From Cordylochernes scorpioides (taxonomy: Eukaryota; Arthropoda; Arachnida; Pseudoscorpiones; Chernetidae), in the NCBI GenBank assembly GCA_030710605.1, contig CP092876.1, forward strand, positions 66,650,115-66,714,114: DNA of 64,000 nucleotides. Reading direction: 5' to 3'. Made by a program: the position numbers and the translations under genes. Position 1 is the stretch's first letter; each line of letters starts with the position of its first letter. The notes under the pieces were generated by a model. That model worked only from the letters and a program-made list of their open reading frames with translations, was not told the origin of the DNA and did no database searches. Below are positions 12,513 through 23,510 of the stretch, piece by piece.

Positions 12513-12569
12513 TGTAGTATGTCAATATACACTATAGTGTAACAACCCTAAAATACAGATAGATACATT

Positions 12570-12851
12570 TCACTGCGTCAACTCTGCCATCATGTAATTA
12601 CAAACAAAGCAATAAAGTTTTATTGAGAGTCCGCCGTACCTAAGACAGGGCGAGATCCAATTCATGAAGTCATTTCCTTCCAGCGAAACTTCCAATAAGT
12701 TTTTCAACCGCCACTGGATACCGACAAACGAGCCGGACAAGAACAGATCATCCTTTCCTTTCGTGCATATCACATCCATCCTGGACCTTGTCGCGTCTTT
12801 AGCGCTGTTCTTTTTCAGGTGACAACCTGCTTCGTTCTTTATGTTACCCAT
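12570..12851 (-). other. Unknown open frame of 93 codons
   Basis: A minus-strand frame with mixed composition ends close to an AATAAA (reading CTCAATAAAACTTTATTGC). I recognise no domain. The frame could be the tail of an old element or a terminal exon; its in-frame Met is arbitrary. Confidence 0.2.
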
Positions 12852-12859
12852 TGACGCCT

Positions 12860-13213
12860 GACCATCAAGCCCCCATGACTACTAGTAATTGTGGTACGAC
12901 ATATATGTAGTCAAGTTCGGAACACTATATATAAACTGAGAAAAAGAATTGCACAAGTAAAATTCAATATAATGTCAAAACCCTAATTATTTTTGTTTCT
13001 AACTACTGTACTTGTCCAGTATTTGAAACCTCATCCTGAAAGACAGAAAACCAACAAAAGAACAAACACATATTACTAAAATACACCCAATATGAGTTTA
13101 TCATCTAATCTGTGAAAACTAGGACTTCCATCAGAACCCGAATATTCATATGCACAAGTATTTGCAAACTGCGGGGGGCCAGCAGAAAAGGAACTTACGC
13201 TATTGTGAACAAA
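12860..13213. other. AT-rich DNA, nothing recognised
   Basis: No feature seen. Confidence 0.35.
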
Positions 13214-13476
13214 TAAGGCATATCCTGACTACTAACATGAGCGTTTTATAGATGGCAGAACGCCATCTAGTGGAACAGAAATCAGCTAACCGTTGATTTA
13301 ATCTTTGGCCAAACCATCTTCTTGATTAATCAGGAAAAACCAACCATCGATTTATCAAGAAATTGGCCTGGTTAAAAATCAAAAGGAACAGGTTAAATCA
13401 ACGTTGATTAGCTTTCTGTTCCATTAAATGGCCATCTACCAACTAAAATGCCCATGCCAGTGGTTAGGATATGTCT
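13214..13476. mobile_element. MITE-M, fold-back copy
   Basis: Two arms pair around about 13350: AAGGCATATCCTGAC, CGCCATCTAGTGGAACAG and TTGATTTAATC on the left face GATTAAATC-type, CTGTTCCATTAAATGGC and GGATATG on the right. The same family occurs at 44446 and 61194, where the inner part carries a hammerhead; that inner part is missing here. Confidence 0.75.
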
Positions 13477-13528
13477 AATTTGTTTTTAATATAAACACTT
13501 GACCTTTTTAATTTTTATTTTATTAATT

Positions 13529-13575
13529 ACTAGACGCCGACCCGGGCTTCGTCCCGGGATTGACCCGTATGCATA
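13529..13575 (-). mobile_element. Helitron 3' end
   Basis: On the minus strand the sequence ends in CTAGT (13529-13533). A hairpin stem CCCGGG/CCCGGG (13541-13546 with 13553-13558) lies just inside, the standard Helitron terminator. Helitron protein fragments in the same orientation lie upstream at 14579 and 16269, which suggests one broken element. Confidence 0.75.
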
Positions 13576-13884
13576 TCTACCCGAGTGATATATATTTAGA
13601 TAAGATTTTTTTTTAAATAATTGTTTTTACTCAAGGGAATGTTTGTAGTCTAGTACGTTGATATAATCAATCTATCTGAATATTAGGAAAGGTCAGGTAT
13701 TTTTTTTGTAGGGTGATGCTCTGAAAAAGAACGCTATACCACTTTATCACTAAACAAATTGGCGAGTCAAAAATAAGCAACCTAAACAATCCATTAGCTT
13801 TGCAAGATAAGAACAGAAATAGAGAAATGCATGCAAAATTTTCAACACAATTCAAAATCTTTAATCCTCATTATTTTTTTATTT

Positions 13885-14165
13885 TTATTTTTTGCTTATC
13901 CCTAGTACACGTGGTACAGGCCATGATAAGTATGGTGGGTAGTTAGCGACTGCTTTTTACTGTAAGCGCACCACATGTCTACACATGTGAAAGCAGTTCG
14001 ACTTTGCACTTACAAATGTGCCAGAGCCCCGTTTGGTTACTTGCACTCGCTGGTGGGGTTGGACTTTTGCAAGAATCGGGGGGCCATTGGAGCATTTTTT
14101 TTTAAACAGAAAAAAGTGTCCAATGCGGGGATCGAACCCGGGTCGTAGTGGTCGTATTTTGTTTC
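13885..14165 (-). mobile_element. SINE-A, reversed, head incomplete
   Basis: Nearly the whole SINE-A, from the TTTGCTTATCCCTAG end to the head with GGATCGAACCCGGGTCG (inverse of box B). The first part of the tRNA-like head is missing at 14150-14165. Its head end marks the left edge of the 1.4-kb duplication below. Confidence 0.8.
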
Positions 14166-15499
14166 TATTACATTACATGGAATAGTTTTTTTTTTCTAAT
14201 AAAATTTACTGACCTCTTTGTTCACTGAAACCGTAACAATGTGTATGTTAGACCACTCTTTGTTCAACCTTACACATTGTTTAGGTCTCTTATTAGGTGC
14301 AAGATGTATACTTATGCTAAAATGGTAATTTGGGTAAACATAGGTAAATTCATGTTGGGCCAGTATTGTTCAGCAAGCCAACACAGATATAACATTACTG
14401 GTATGAAGCAAGTTGTGCTAAAACTAATATTTCCAATCAAATTATCAAAAAATAACACATACTATGTAATATAAACACATGTATGTAAAATAAACACAAT
14501 AAAATAACCAATAATTAAAAACCATAAATTTTTCTAACACAGTATACTTCTTAAGTAAGAATACCTTACCATGAAGGTTTAAAACCCTACACATTGAAAC
14601 ATGTGAAAAATGTAGCATGTGTGGTGTATGATGGGCTTGAAGAGAAAATATTTAAAAAAGATATTTATTGAAACTTTTGTAATACCACACAAAATATGCA
14701 TATTTACAGTTACAACTTGTCTAGCACCAAAAGATGTCATTTGGAATATAGAGTTATATCTACGGATATGCAGCAAGAAGGACTTCGATAGAGGATGTAG
14801 GCCAGAGAGCAAAGAGAAAATAGGTTCTGGAGGGGACTCAATAGCAGGTAGAGAAACTCTACCTTGTTTACAACAGAGGCCAAAGGGTTCATCTCTAAAT
14901 CTCAAAGCAGAGCAAAACTGGCATACCCGAGACATTTGGCCTATATCGACAGATGAATCAGCTTTATAATCAATATGGGTATTATACTGCAAACCTGAAA
15001 ACGGCTTATGAGTCCAAAGCTGAATACGCTGAACAGGAACTTGCATAGTTTGTGCAGCTGCGACGCGGGCTTCAGAATACCTAAGACGGCGAAGCGCACG
15101 ACGCGTCTCACTTTGAAGTGGTGTCTCAATAGCTATAGCATTCCTATATCTCCTGGAAGCAGCCGTATTCCTACCAATTAAAGGTCGGCTGCGGCGAGGC
15201 ATATTCTGAAAAAAAATATTGAGATTAATAACAAAAGCTTAAAAACCATCAAATTATAAACAAAGCATAAAAAATACCTGTCTTTTTGAGGTAAAAATCA
15301 AAATTCCTAAATTTTTTCTTCAAAATAACCTTCCAGATATGTTAAAAAGATTATAAAAAACTAAAACCATAATATTAAAAAAAAAAAAGCTAAAAAATTA
15401 ATGTACAAAACCATTTATCATTAAAAAGCCTCAAAAATAGACCAACCGCAGGACACGGCAATGAAAAAGCATGCTTTTTTGAGGAAAAAAATAGAAATA
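14071..15499. repeat. Tandem duplication, copy 1 (1.43 kb)
   Basis: Matches 15760-17188 almost base for base at an offset of 1689-1691. The 260 bp between the copies (15500-15759) is itself made of short repeats of 15318-15459 and 14270-14347, so slippage or rolling-circle copying made the structure in several steps. Confidence 0.9.
14579..15202 (-). pseudogene. Helitron protein N-terminal fragment, copy 1
   Basis: The 207-codon frame starts with a basic, Arg-rich stretch (MPRRSRPLIGRNTAASRRYR) and at about residues 89-110 has the zinc-binding pattern VCQFCSALRF ... GLCC. It then reads LPAIESPPEP, FSLLSG and IRRYNSIFQMTSFGA. This order is typical of the region just before the Rep (HUH nuclease) domain of animal Helitron proteins. 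After TSFGA the frame leaves the family pattern and ends after about 40 more residues. No HUH motif or helicase follows before the Helitron 3' end at 13529, so the gene is truncated, or less likely split by an intron. The orientation agrees with that 3' end. Family assignment is from remembered family pattern, not a search. Confidence 0.75.
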
Positions 15500-15779
15500 A
15501 GAAAAATAAGAAATAAGAAATAAGTAAAAAGCATGCTTTTTCTTCAAAATAACCTTCCAGATATGTTAAAAAGATTACAAAAAACTAAAAGCATAATATT
15601 AAAAAAAAGCTAAAAAATTAATGTACAAAACCAGTTATCATTAAAAAGCCTCAAAAATAGACCAACCGCAGGACACGGCAACCTTACACATTGTTTAGGT
15701 CTCTTATTAGGTGCAAGATGTATACTTATGCTAAAATGGCAATTTGGGTAAACATAGGTAAGAATCGGGGGGCCATTGG

Positions 15780-15845
15780 AGCATTTTTTTATTAAACAGA
15801 AAAAAGTGTCCAATGCGGGGATCGAACCCGGGTCGTAGTGGTCGT
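15780..15845 (-). mobile_element. SINE-A fragment in duplication
   Basis: The head-side piece of SINE-A (GTGTCCAATGCGGGGATCG and the inverse box B), repeated here because the duplication starts inside the SINE at 14071. Confidence 0.75.
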
Positions 15846-16268
15846 ATTTTGTTTCTATTACATTACATGGAATAGTTTTTTTTTTTCTAATAAAATTTAC
15901 TGACCTCTTTGTTCACTGAAACCGAAACAATGTGTATGTTAGACCACTCTTTGTTCAACCTTACACATTGTTTAGGTCTCTTATTAGGTGCAAGATGTAT
16001 ACTTATGCTAAAATGGTAATTTGGGTAAACATAGGTAAATTCATGTTGGGCCAGTATTGTTCAGCAAGCCAACACAGATATAACATTACGGTATGAAGCA
16101 AGTTGTGCTAAAACTAATATTTCCAATCAAATTATCAAAAAATAACACATACTATGTAATATAAACACATGTATGTAAAATAAACACAATAAAATAACCA
16201 ATAATTAAAAACCATAAATTTTTCTAACACAGTATACTTCTTAAGTAAGAATACCTTACCATGAAGGT

Positions 16269-16892
16269 TTAAAACCCTACACATTGAAACATGTGAAAAA
16301 TGTAGCATGTGTGGTGTATGATGGGCTTGAAGAGAAAATATTTAAAAAAGATATTTATTGAAACTTTTGTAATACCACACAAAATATGCATATTTACAGT
16401 TACAACTTGTCTAGCACCAAAAGATGTCATTTGGAATATAGAGTTATATCTACGGATATGCAGCAAGAAGGACTTCGATAGAGGATGTAGGCCAGAGAGC
16501 AAAGAGAAAATAGGTTCTGGAGGGGACTCAATAGCAGGTAGAGAAACTCTACCTTGTTTACAACAGAGGCCAAAGGGTTCATCTCTAAATCTCAAAGCAG
16601 AGCAAAACTGGCATACCCGAGACATTTGGCCTATATCGACAGATGAATCAGCTTTATAATCAATATGGGTATTATACTGCAAACCTGAAAACGGCTTATG
16701 AGTCCAAAGCTGAATACGCTGAACAGGAACTTGCATAGTTTGTGCAGCTGCGACGCGGGCTTCAGAATACCTAAGACGGCGAAGCGCACGACGCGTCTCA
16801 CTTTGAAGTGGTGTCTCAATAGCTATAGCATTCCTATATCTCCTGGAAGCAGCCGTATTCCTACCAATTAAAGGTCGGCTGCGGCGAGGCAT
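16269..16892 (-). pseudogene. Helitron protein N-terminal fragment, copy 2
   Basis: The translation is identical to that of 14579-15202 over all 207 residues, including the basic N-terminus, the CxxC...CC zinc pattern and the TSFGA end of the conserved part. It lies in the second unit of the tandem duplication, in the same orientation. Like copy 1 it lacks any Rep or helicase domain. Identity between the copies reflects recent duplication and need not mean selection. Confidence 0.75.
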
Positions 16893-17188
16893 ATTCTAAA
16901 AAAAAATATTGAGATTAATAACAAAAGCTAAAAAACCGGCAATTTATAAACAAAGCATAAAAAATACCTGTCTTTTTGAGGTAAAAATCAAAATTCCTAA
17001 ATTTTTTCTTCAAAATAACCTTCCAGATATGTTAAAAAGATTATAAAAAACTAAAACCATATTATTAAAAAAAAAAAAGCTAAAAAATTAATGTACAAAA
17101 CCATTTATCATTAAAAAGCCTCAAAATAGACCAACCGCAGGACACGGCAATGAAAAAGCATGCTTTTTTGAGGAAAAAAATAGAAATA

Positions 17189-18190
17189 ATTTTCTAAAAT
17201 ACAAAATACAACCCCTATATGTTAAAAAAAAAAACTATAAATAATCTAAATATAAAATAGATAAAAGACAAATAAATGAATCTGTTAAAGAAATCCCTCG
17301 CTTATTTAAAAATATAAATAACCTATTTTTTAGATACAACCCATATATGTAGAAAATAAAATAAATAAACTGTATTTAAAAGATAAAAGCAATAATTAAA
17401 AAACTCCATAAGAAAATTTAAAAAAGGACTTCAATAAATAAATACCAAATATTTCGAATTAGAGCAGTTATTTTAAACGGCGAATTAGATCAGTTATATC
17501 TAAAAATGAAAATATATATAAATAAATAAAACATACAAAATATTTCAAGAGCAGTTATTAAGCTACGCTTGGCATCATAAATGTTCGCATGTAAAGCTAT
17601 TTCGGGCCTTACATATTTCTAACAACCTTTTTGAAATAGGTTTTTGAAACATGGAAATCATAATACTTCAAATAAATAGAAATAGAGTGAACACAAATAA
17701 AACATACCAAATATTTCGAATTAGAGCAGTTATTTTAAACGGCGAATTAGATCAGTTATATCTAAAAATGAAAATATATATAAATAAATAAAACATACCA
17801 AATATTTCAAGAGAAGTTATTTTAAACGACGAATTAGATCAGTTATATCTAAAAATGAAAATATATAAATAAATAAAACCTACCAAATATTTCAAATTAG
17901 AGCAGTTAGCAAGAAGCGGAAAGTAAACACTTTTGAAAGTATAAATACTTTTACTCTGTTGAATTTTTTTGTATTTTATCGATAACAGCAAAGTTATGTA
18001 TTTTAAAGTTAGGAAAAATATTTTGATGTTAAGCAAAACCTGCTCCATCTCGTTTTACATAAATGTTGAAAATTTGGTTGATATTGATGCATTGTAACGA
18101 AAGTTTATAGTGATGTACTCTTATGAAATTTGCTTTTTATTAATATAGATTTATTCACATACGCTATTATGTAATTGTTAATTCCATTTT
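17189..18190. repeat. AT-rich region with ~100-bp tandem repeats
   Basis: A unit with CCAAATATTTCGAATTAGAGC, TTTTAAACGGCGAATTAG and ATCAGTTATATCTAAAAATG recurs near 17445, 17705, 17803 and 17880. The rest is AT-rich filler. It lies where the 5' part of the minus-strand Helitron would be expected. Confidence 0.65.
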
Positions 18191-18239
18191 CATCTTGATC
18201 CATGTATTGTGTGTATATATATATATATTCTATATACAG

Positions 18240-18410
18240 TTACGAGCGTCATCATCTCTGTCACCGTTTGCTTTTTTTTTTATGGAATGGCGCTCTCCTA
18301 TTGGTTGGCTACGATGGCGCCGCCACTACGCGAGACACTTTGTTTTTGACTTTGCCCCCCCCCACTCGCTTTTTGGTTTTTGTAACTATTGTGTTGGAGC
18401 GGGTCGCTCC
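18240..18410. promoter_or_regulatory. GC-richer segment with CCAAT-type site
   Basis: Contains TATTGGTTGGCT (inverted CCAAT), GATGGCGCCGCC and a C-run, unlike the AT-rich flanks. It could be a promoter fragment carried by the Helitron that ends at 18643, or element sequence. No transcript start can be placed. Confidence 0.25.
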
Positions 18411-18556
18411 TTAAATAAATGCATATATTAGTTAATAACTAAATGGAATCCTCGCCTTCTTTTTCCCAGTAAGAGACGCCTACGGAAGCCAACAGTACAT
18501 AGACAGATAAAGCACATAGGCTATAGTTATTAACTAATATATGCATTTATTTAAGG
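18411..18556. repeat. Inverted repeat inside Helitron end
   Basis: Arms of about 31 bp (18411-18441 and 18526-18556; CTTAAATAAATGCATATATT and its inverse) flank about 84 bp of unique sequence. They lie 80 bp inside the Helitron 3' end. Confidence 0.8.
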
Positions 18557-18599
18557 CGCCAATTTATAATTGTAACAAATAGTATTTGAATCGAAACAT

Positions 18600-18643
18600 T
18601 CAATCGGGTAAAACACGGGCGTTGCCCGGGTCATTCGGCTAGT
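18600..18643 (+). mobile_element. Helitron 3' end
   Basis: Ends CTAGT at 18639-18643, preceded by a GGGC-GTT-GCCC hairpin in ACACGGGCGTTGCCCGGGT. It is followed by a TA microsatellite, a usual insertion site. The 5' end was not located. Confidence 0.65.
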
Positions 18644-18660
18644 ATATATATATATATATA

Positions 18661-18842
18661 CAGTTAAACATGTCTATAGCGCCCCCTCTAAATAGCGCCT
18701 CCCTCTCTGTAGCGCCAGATTTTAAACACCTAGTACGATGCGATTTACATTAAAAGTGACCTGTCTATAGCACCCCCCCTCTATAGCACCCTATTTTGGT
18801 GAGTCCCATGGGGGGGGGGGGCGCTATAGACAGTTTTAACTG
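18661..18842. mobile_element. MITE-P, complete, TA-flanked
   Basis: 182 bp bounded by inverted ends CAGTTAAA(A/C)NTGTCTATAGCGCC and flanked by TA on both sides, the signature of Tc1/mariner/pogo elements. Inside are repeated CTATAGCGCC or CTATAGCACC blocks and a G11 run. A second copy lies reversed at 40557-40704. Confidence 0.8.
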
Positions 18843-19238
18843 TATATTATTTTTTTGTGAAAATGTTTTCACAAAAATAGGCATTCATAAAAATAAGCAC
18901 AAAAACCATTAGAATTATATTTCAAAATATCCCCACGAAATATTTGTAGGATGATGATCTTTTCAATTGAATCAACAGGATCTATGTAGGAAAATCGATA
19001 TAACCCACACAATTATTTTCAATCAAAAAATAAGATTTTGAGTTGTTGTCAAATTTTGGGATATGATTGCTGACACGTTGAGCGTTCAGAGGGTTGACAA
19101 ATGTAGATAAAATCGATAACAGCTTAGCAGAACATTGAAGTCTTTCACCGTGAAATGGGTCGCCGAAAAGATGATAAATATGAATGAACTGTTGAAAAGT
19201 TCTCATTTTTAGTTTATATCAATACAACACATGAAAAT
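18843..19238. other. Unassigned DNA
   Basis: AT-rich; a 74-codon minus-strand frame at 18982-19206 has no recognisable motif. Confidence 0.35.
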
Positions 19239-19425
19239 ACCTGTTCAGTGATTCGCTAACCATGATGTATGCACGAAGGAACGTGTGGCCCATTGGACAT
19301 GCGTCGGACCAGGAGGCTGCTGTTGGGTGCTTGCGCTGCCTGGAGTATAGGAACTCCATCTATGCTTCCTTTATTCCTGTGGTGAATCTGTATAAGACCG
19401 GTGGTCTTAATAAAGCTTTGTGTGT
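19239..19425 (+). mobile_element. SINE-D copy
   Basis: From CCTGTTCAGTGATTCGCTAA to AATAAAGCTTTGTGTGTGTG. Only a short possible target duplication (AAATAC) is visible. Confidence 0.8.
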
Positions 19426-19439
19426 GTGTAAATACGTTG

Positions 19440-19770
19440 TAAGTGTCATGATAATGATGGTCTGTATTTAGCAACTACCTTTTACTGTGATTTCGCCACA
19501 TGTGTATCAACAGGAAACGCATCTAAAATTATTCTGAATGAATTCTACTCTTTCATAGAGAAGAGTAGATTTCTAGACATGGTCTAAGGAGATAAGTACC
19601 CCTACAACAATGTCTACACAAGTACAAAGCAGTTCCACCTTTCAATCTACAAATGTGACAGAATTCAGTTTAGTTACTTGTACTCACTCGTGGGGTTGGA
19701 CTTTGTAGGAATCAGGGAATATTGAAGCAATTTTTCCTTCAGAAAAAAAAAGTGCCCAATGTTGAATTCG
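19440..19770 (-). mobile_element. SINE-A, old copy with insertion
   Basis: The family blocks are in order (ATGATAATGATGG, GTCTACACAAGTACAAAGCAG, CTCACTCGTGGGGTTGGAC, GTGCCCAATG), with about 100 bp inserted between the 3' part and the body near 19510-19610. Confidence 0.65.
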
Positions 19771-20950
19771 ATTGTGTTTTTTGAACAGATCGATGGTTTA
19801 TACAAAATAATCCACCAATAAATATAGTAAATATAAAACTAACTATAGTAATCGGCTCTAAATTTTCTTTTTCATAAAATAAATACAATTTTTAAAGAAG
19901 AAATTCGCGATAGCTACAACTCCCGTATATCGCAGTATTTCATTATACACAAGTAAAAAGTATATAAACAGCAATATGTGAACAAAATTTTCCTTAAACA
20001 ATATTCGGAGTTCTAAAGTTTAGTATTGAGGTCTCCCACAGCACGTACACTCAGTAATTAGCAAATGCAGACAATGGTTTCCGCAGTCAGTTCCGTTATG
20101 GGGAGGCAATTCTCCACAATACTGCAAGATAATGACCTAGCAATTCGTTAAAAAGCAGAAAACCGTGACAGTGGGGGGCCCATTAGAAATATTTTTAAAA
20201 AACAAGAAATTATAAATAGGGTGGTGGTGGATAAAAAAGAGTGGAAGGGAGTGGATAGATTCGGAAAATCAGCCAAGCCTATCCTCTTGAGTCATTGAGC
20301 AAGAAAATAAGGGTGCAATTGGATTGGCCCAGATCGGCCTGGCAGGGTCAGAGGTCAGGGGTCGGCGTCTCAAGCCGCTGGTGACGCAGTTGTTAAAGGT
20401 CCACCCAGGCGTGCCATCTCCTTCACAATTATACTGGGTGGATGGACAGTGGTCAGCTGAGGATATTTCTTCCTTCTTCCGCTTCCAGACTTAGAAATAA
20501 TTTTTTTTACTTCTTTCTCAAAATACGATTGGTTTCGATCTCTTGATTACGCCTTTCTTCTTTTCTCTTTAGGAATCAAAACGCCATCAATTATACTCTG
20601 CAGAAGTATATTTCAATATAACTCCACTCTATATTTAAGTTACAGCATTTATAATTAAAGTAACATTAAAGGATATTTTGCAGAGTACTCATTTTTATTA
20701 TAAATTATTGAAGACTGAAGATTTACTACTGATGAAGGTCAAGACCTTCCAATATGGTTTTATGATTGCATTAAGAGCAGTAGAAAATTATTTTATATTA
20801 AGATAAGCATACGCTTAATGAATACTTTTTATTTCAAAATACCTAAAACAAGCTCTCTCTCCCTTGAATCTTATATAATTTGAATAGTAATAAACTTTCA
20901 TAATTCTCAATTCATTTCTAATCATTGAAATTTCACAAGCTTTTTAAAAA
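19771..20950. other. Unassigned DNA
   Basis: Bases 20300-20470 are GC-richer (AGATCGGCCTGGCAGGGTCA and a region of GGTCA repeats) and could be an old element or regulatory DNA. The rest is AT-rich without features. Confidence 0.3.
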
Positions 20951-20954
20951 GAAT

Positions 20955-21355
20955 TAAAGCGGCGAAAGATTCGAGTTGTTTTTGTGGACATGAGGAACAA
21001 ACTTCAATACATCTTTTACTGGATTGTCCTGTTTTTCAAGACTACAGAATCGAAAATAATTTAATAGTAACAGATCCAAGTATTTTTATTTCCAGTAAAG
21101 AAATGTATATTAAATCCAATACCTTTTGCATATATATATCGAATTATTAAGCAACAAATATCTTTTAAGAAAACACAGTTTCTTTTTTATACTTTTTTCT
21201 CTCTCTTTCTAATTGTTAACATCATATGACTATTCTATTCACGGCCTAAAATTATTGTATATATATGTATAGACAAATGTAAAGACATACATGTAGGACA
21301 ACGCAAGTGTCCCTAGGGGGACATAGCGCTTTAAATTGATATAAAATAAAAATAA
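20955..21355 (+). pseudogene. LINE 3' end, C-terminal ORF2 remnant and tail
   Basis: Frame 20956-21150 reads CFCGHEEQTSIHLLLDCPVF, the cysteine-histidine knuckle (CxC...H...C) found after the reverse transcriptase/RNase H region of many non-LTR retrotransposons. The frame stops within about 60 residues. It is followed by a 3' tail with GTCCCTAGGGGGACATAGCG and a short AT-rich end. A 5'-truncated, dead insertion. Related tails are at 56395 and 62800. Confidence 0.7.
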
Positions 21356-21524
21356 AAGCTTATAACAATGAGTAAAGAAACTAATTGTTAACATTATATT
21401 GCCTAATTGTTTAAGGCTTTTATGATAATCAATTTTTATTTTTAGGTAACATTCCTAGTTATATCACTACGGCCACTATATTAGCAACCTGAAAATTCAC
21501 AGAAACAATAAATCCAGAGATATA

Positions 21525-22846
21525 CGAGGTGTGTTCAAAAAGTATCGCGACCTTTGAATTTTCGCGGGTTACGTTTATTCGAATTTCGATCTTTTTGTGG
21601 CTTTATGTTGGTACTCATGTCTCTCACTTATGCCGACAAGCTCGGCCATTTTGAATGTTCACTTAATTGTTGACAGCTGCTTTGCTTGCAGGTGTTTTGG
21701 ATCGTCTTCGATTTTTACCTATTAAAAAAATTGATCAAAGAACCTGTATCAAATTTTAAGTGAAAAACGAAATTAAGTGCGCGGATGCATTCCGAATGTT
21801 GACTGTGGCATACGGAGAAGCTACCTTGGACCGAAGCAACGTTTATCGGTGGTACAAAATGTTCTCAGAAGGCCGAGAAGATGTGAACGACGAAGAGCGT
21901 GCCGGACGCCCGAGCACTTCAACAACAGACGAAAAATTTGATGAAGTGGAGAAAATGATATTGGCCAATCGTCGAATCACCGTTAGAGAAGTTGCTGAGG
22001 ACCTAAACATATCGATTGGCTCGTGCCATTCGATTTTTATCAATGATTTGGGCATGAGACGGGTCGCCGCGAAATTCGTACCAAAATTGCTCAATTGCGA
22101 CCAAAAACAGCATCGCATGAACATTGCTAATGAGATGTTGGACTCTGTCCGCGACGACCCAAATTTGCTCCAGAGGGTCATAACTGGTGACGAAGCGTGG
22201 GTCTATGGTTGTGACGTGGAAACCAAAGCTCAATCATCTCAATGGAAGCTGCCGCACGAACCAAGACCGAAAAAAGCGCGCCAAGTTCGGTCCAATGTGA
22301 AAGTTTTGCTGACAGTTTTCTTCGATTGCAGGCGCGTGGTGCATCATGAGTTCTTGCCACAGGGTAGAACGGTCAATAAGGAATATTACCTGTAAGTTAT
22401 GCGCAATTTGCGCGAAGCAATCCGCCATAAACGCCCGGATTTGTGGAAGAACAAAAATTGGCTTTTGCACCACGATAACGCCCCTGCTCACACATCGTTG
22501 CTTGTGCGCGACTTTTTGGCCAAAAACAACACACTAATGATGCCGCAGCCACCGTATTCCCCAGATCTGGCCCCCTGTGACTTTTTCTTGTTCCCTAAAC
22601 TGAAGAGGCCCATGAAAAGACGACGTTACGCTACGCTTGACGAGATAAAGACGGCATCGAAGGAGGAGCTGAAAAAGATTTTAAAAAATGATTTTTTGAA
22701 GTGCTTCGAAGATTGGAAAAACCGTTGGCACAAGTGTATAATATCTCATGGGGATTACTTTGAAGGGAACAAAATAGGTATTCATGAATAAATAAATAAT
22801 TTTTGAAAAAACACAAAAGTCGCGATATTTTTTGAGCACACCTCGT
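21525..22846 (+). mobile_element. mariner transposon, complete ends
   Basis: 1322 bp between TA dinucleotides (21523-21524 and 22847-22848). The ends are imperfect inverted repeats of about 28 bp: CGAGGTGTGTTCAAAAAGTA on the left and the inverse of CGAGGTGTGCTCAAAAAATA on the right. Both length and ends are canonical for mariner. Confidence 0.95.
21762..22791 (+). pseudogene. mariner transposase (DD34D), inactivated by a stop
   Basis: Cut-and-paste transposase of the mariner family, acting on the element's own ends. The N-terminal helix-turn-helix region reads LDRSNVYRWYKMFSEGREDV. Catalytic aspartates lie in VITGDEAW, HHDNAPAH and SPDLAPCDFF; the second and third are 34 residues apart, the mariner DD34D spacing. 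The frame is broken by TAA at 22393-22395, after KEYYL and before VMRNLRE; the same frame then runs on to the natural end at 22791. At the 5' end the frame is closed by a TAA just before GTG at 21762, so the original start is also lost. Total length matches a normal mariner transposase of about 345 residues. With two disruptions it cannot make the full protein. Confidence 0.93.
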
Positions 22847-23145
22847 AAAATCAACACTACTACACATTTTACAAACGAACGCAACCGAAATTGCCACAAT
22901 GTGAGTATACTTGTGATAAGATACTTATTTGTATTTTAGATTTCCTAAGAAAACCTATTGAGGGCGATTTTTATATATATAAATATATATATATATGTAA
23001 AACGAAAATTGAAATTATACCGCGAATGTTTCTTTTATAAAATCGAAATTTATTTTCAAAGAGAAATAGCGACATTTCTAACTTTGAGGATGAGGTATGG
23101 AAAGGTGAAACATGAAGAGTAATGTCGAACGGAAAAATAAAAAGT

Positions 23146-23219
23146 GTCCAGGGGCGGGAATCGAACCCACCCCCTTCTGCTTACCGGGCAGGTGCCTTGT
23201 CCACTCGGCTACCCTGGAC
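23146..23219 (-). ncRNA. tRNA-like head, array unit 1
   Basis: 74 nt with a perfect 7-bp acceptor pairing GTCCAGG/CCTGGAC, box A TAGCCGAGTGG and box B GGTTCGATTCC, so it should bind TFIIIC and start pol III transcription. The anticodon loop CCGGTAA gives GGU (Thr) but has C at position 33, so it is probably a SINE promoter and not a working tRNA. This unit differs from the others by C for A in the T-arm region. Confidence 0.75.
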
Positions 23220-23436
23220 GTATTTTTCCGTTCGTAACTAATACTTAAAGTAACATTTAAAATACAATATAACGCGGCTGATGATTGTAAAACGAAAATT
23301 GAAATTATACCGCGAATGTTTCTTTTATAAAAATCGAAATTTATTTTCAAAGAGAAATAGCGACATTTCTAACTTTGAGGATGAGGTATGGAAAGGTGAA
23401 ACATGAAGAGTAATGGCGAACGGAAAAATAAAAAGT

Positions 23437-23510
23437 GTCCAGGGGCGGGAATCGAACCCACACCCTTCTGCTTACCGGGCAGGTGCCTTGTCCACTCGGC
23501 TACCCTGGAC
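23437..23510 (-). ncRNA. tRNA-like head, array unit 2
   Basis: Same fold, box A and box B as unit 1. Confidence 0.75.

Larger units (their letters stand above)
15760..17188. repeat. Tandem duplication, copy 2 (1.43 kb)
   Basis: Second copy of 14071-15499. Differences are few: for example CATTACGG for CATTACTGG near 16090, and small changes in A-runs. The high identity means the duplication is recent. Confidence 0.9.

Noticed and set aside
14619..14969. 116-codon plus-strand frame (repeated at 16309)
   Set aside because: It is the shadow of the Helitron fragment on the other strand.
21843..22181. 112-codon minus-strand frame
   Set aside because: Antisense shadow of the mariner transposase.
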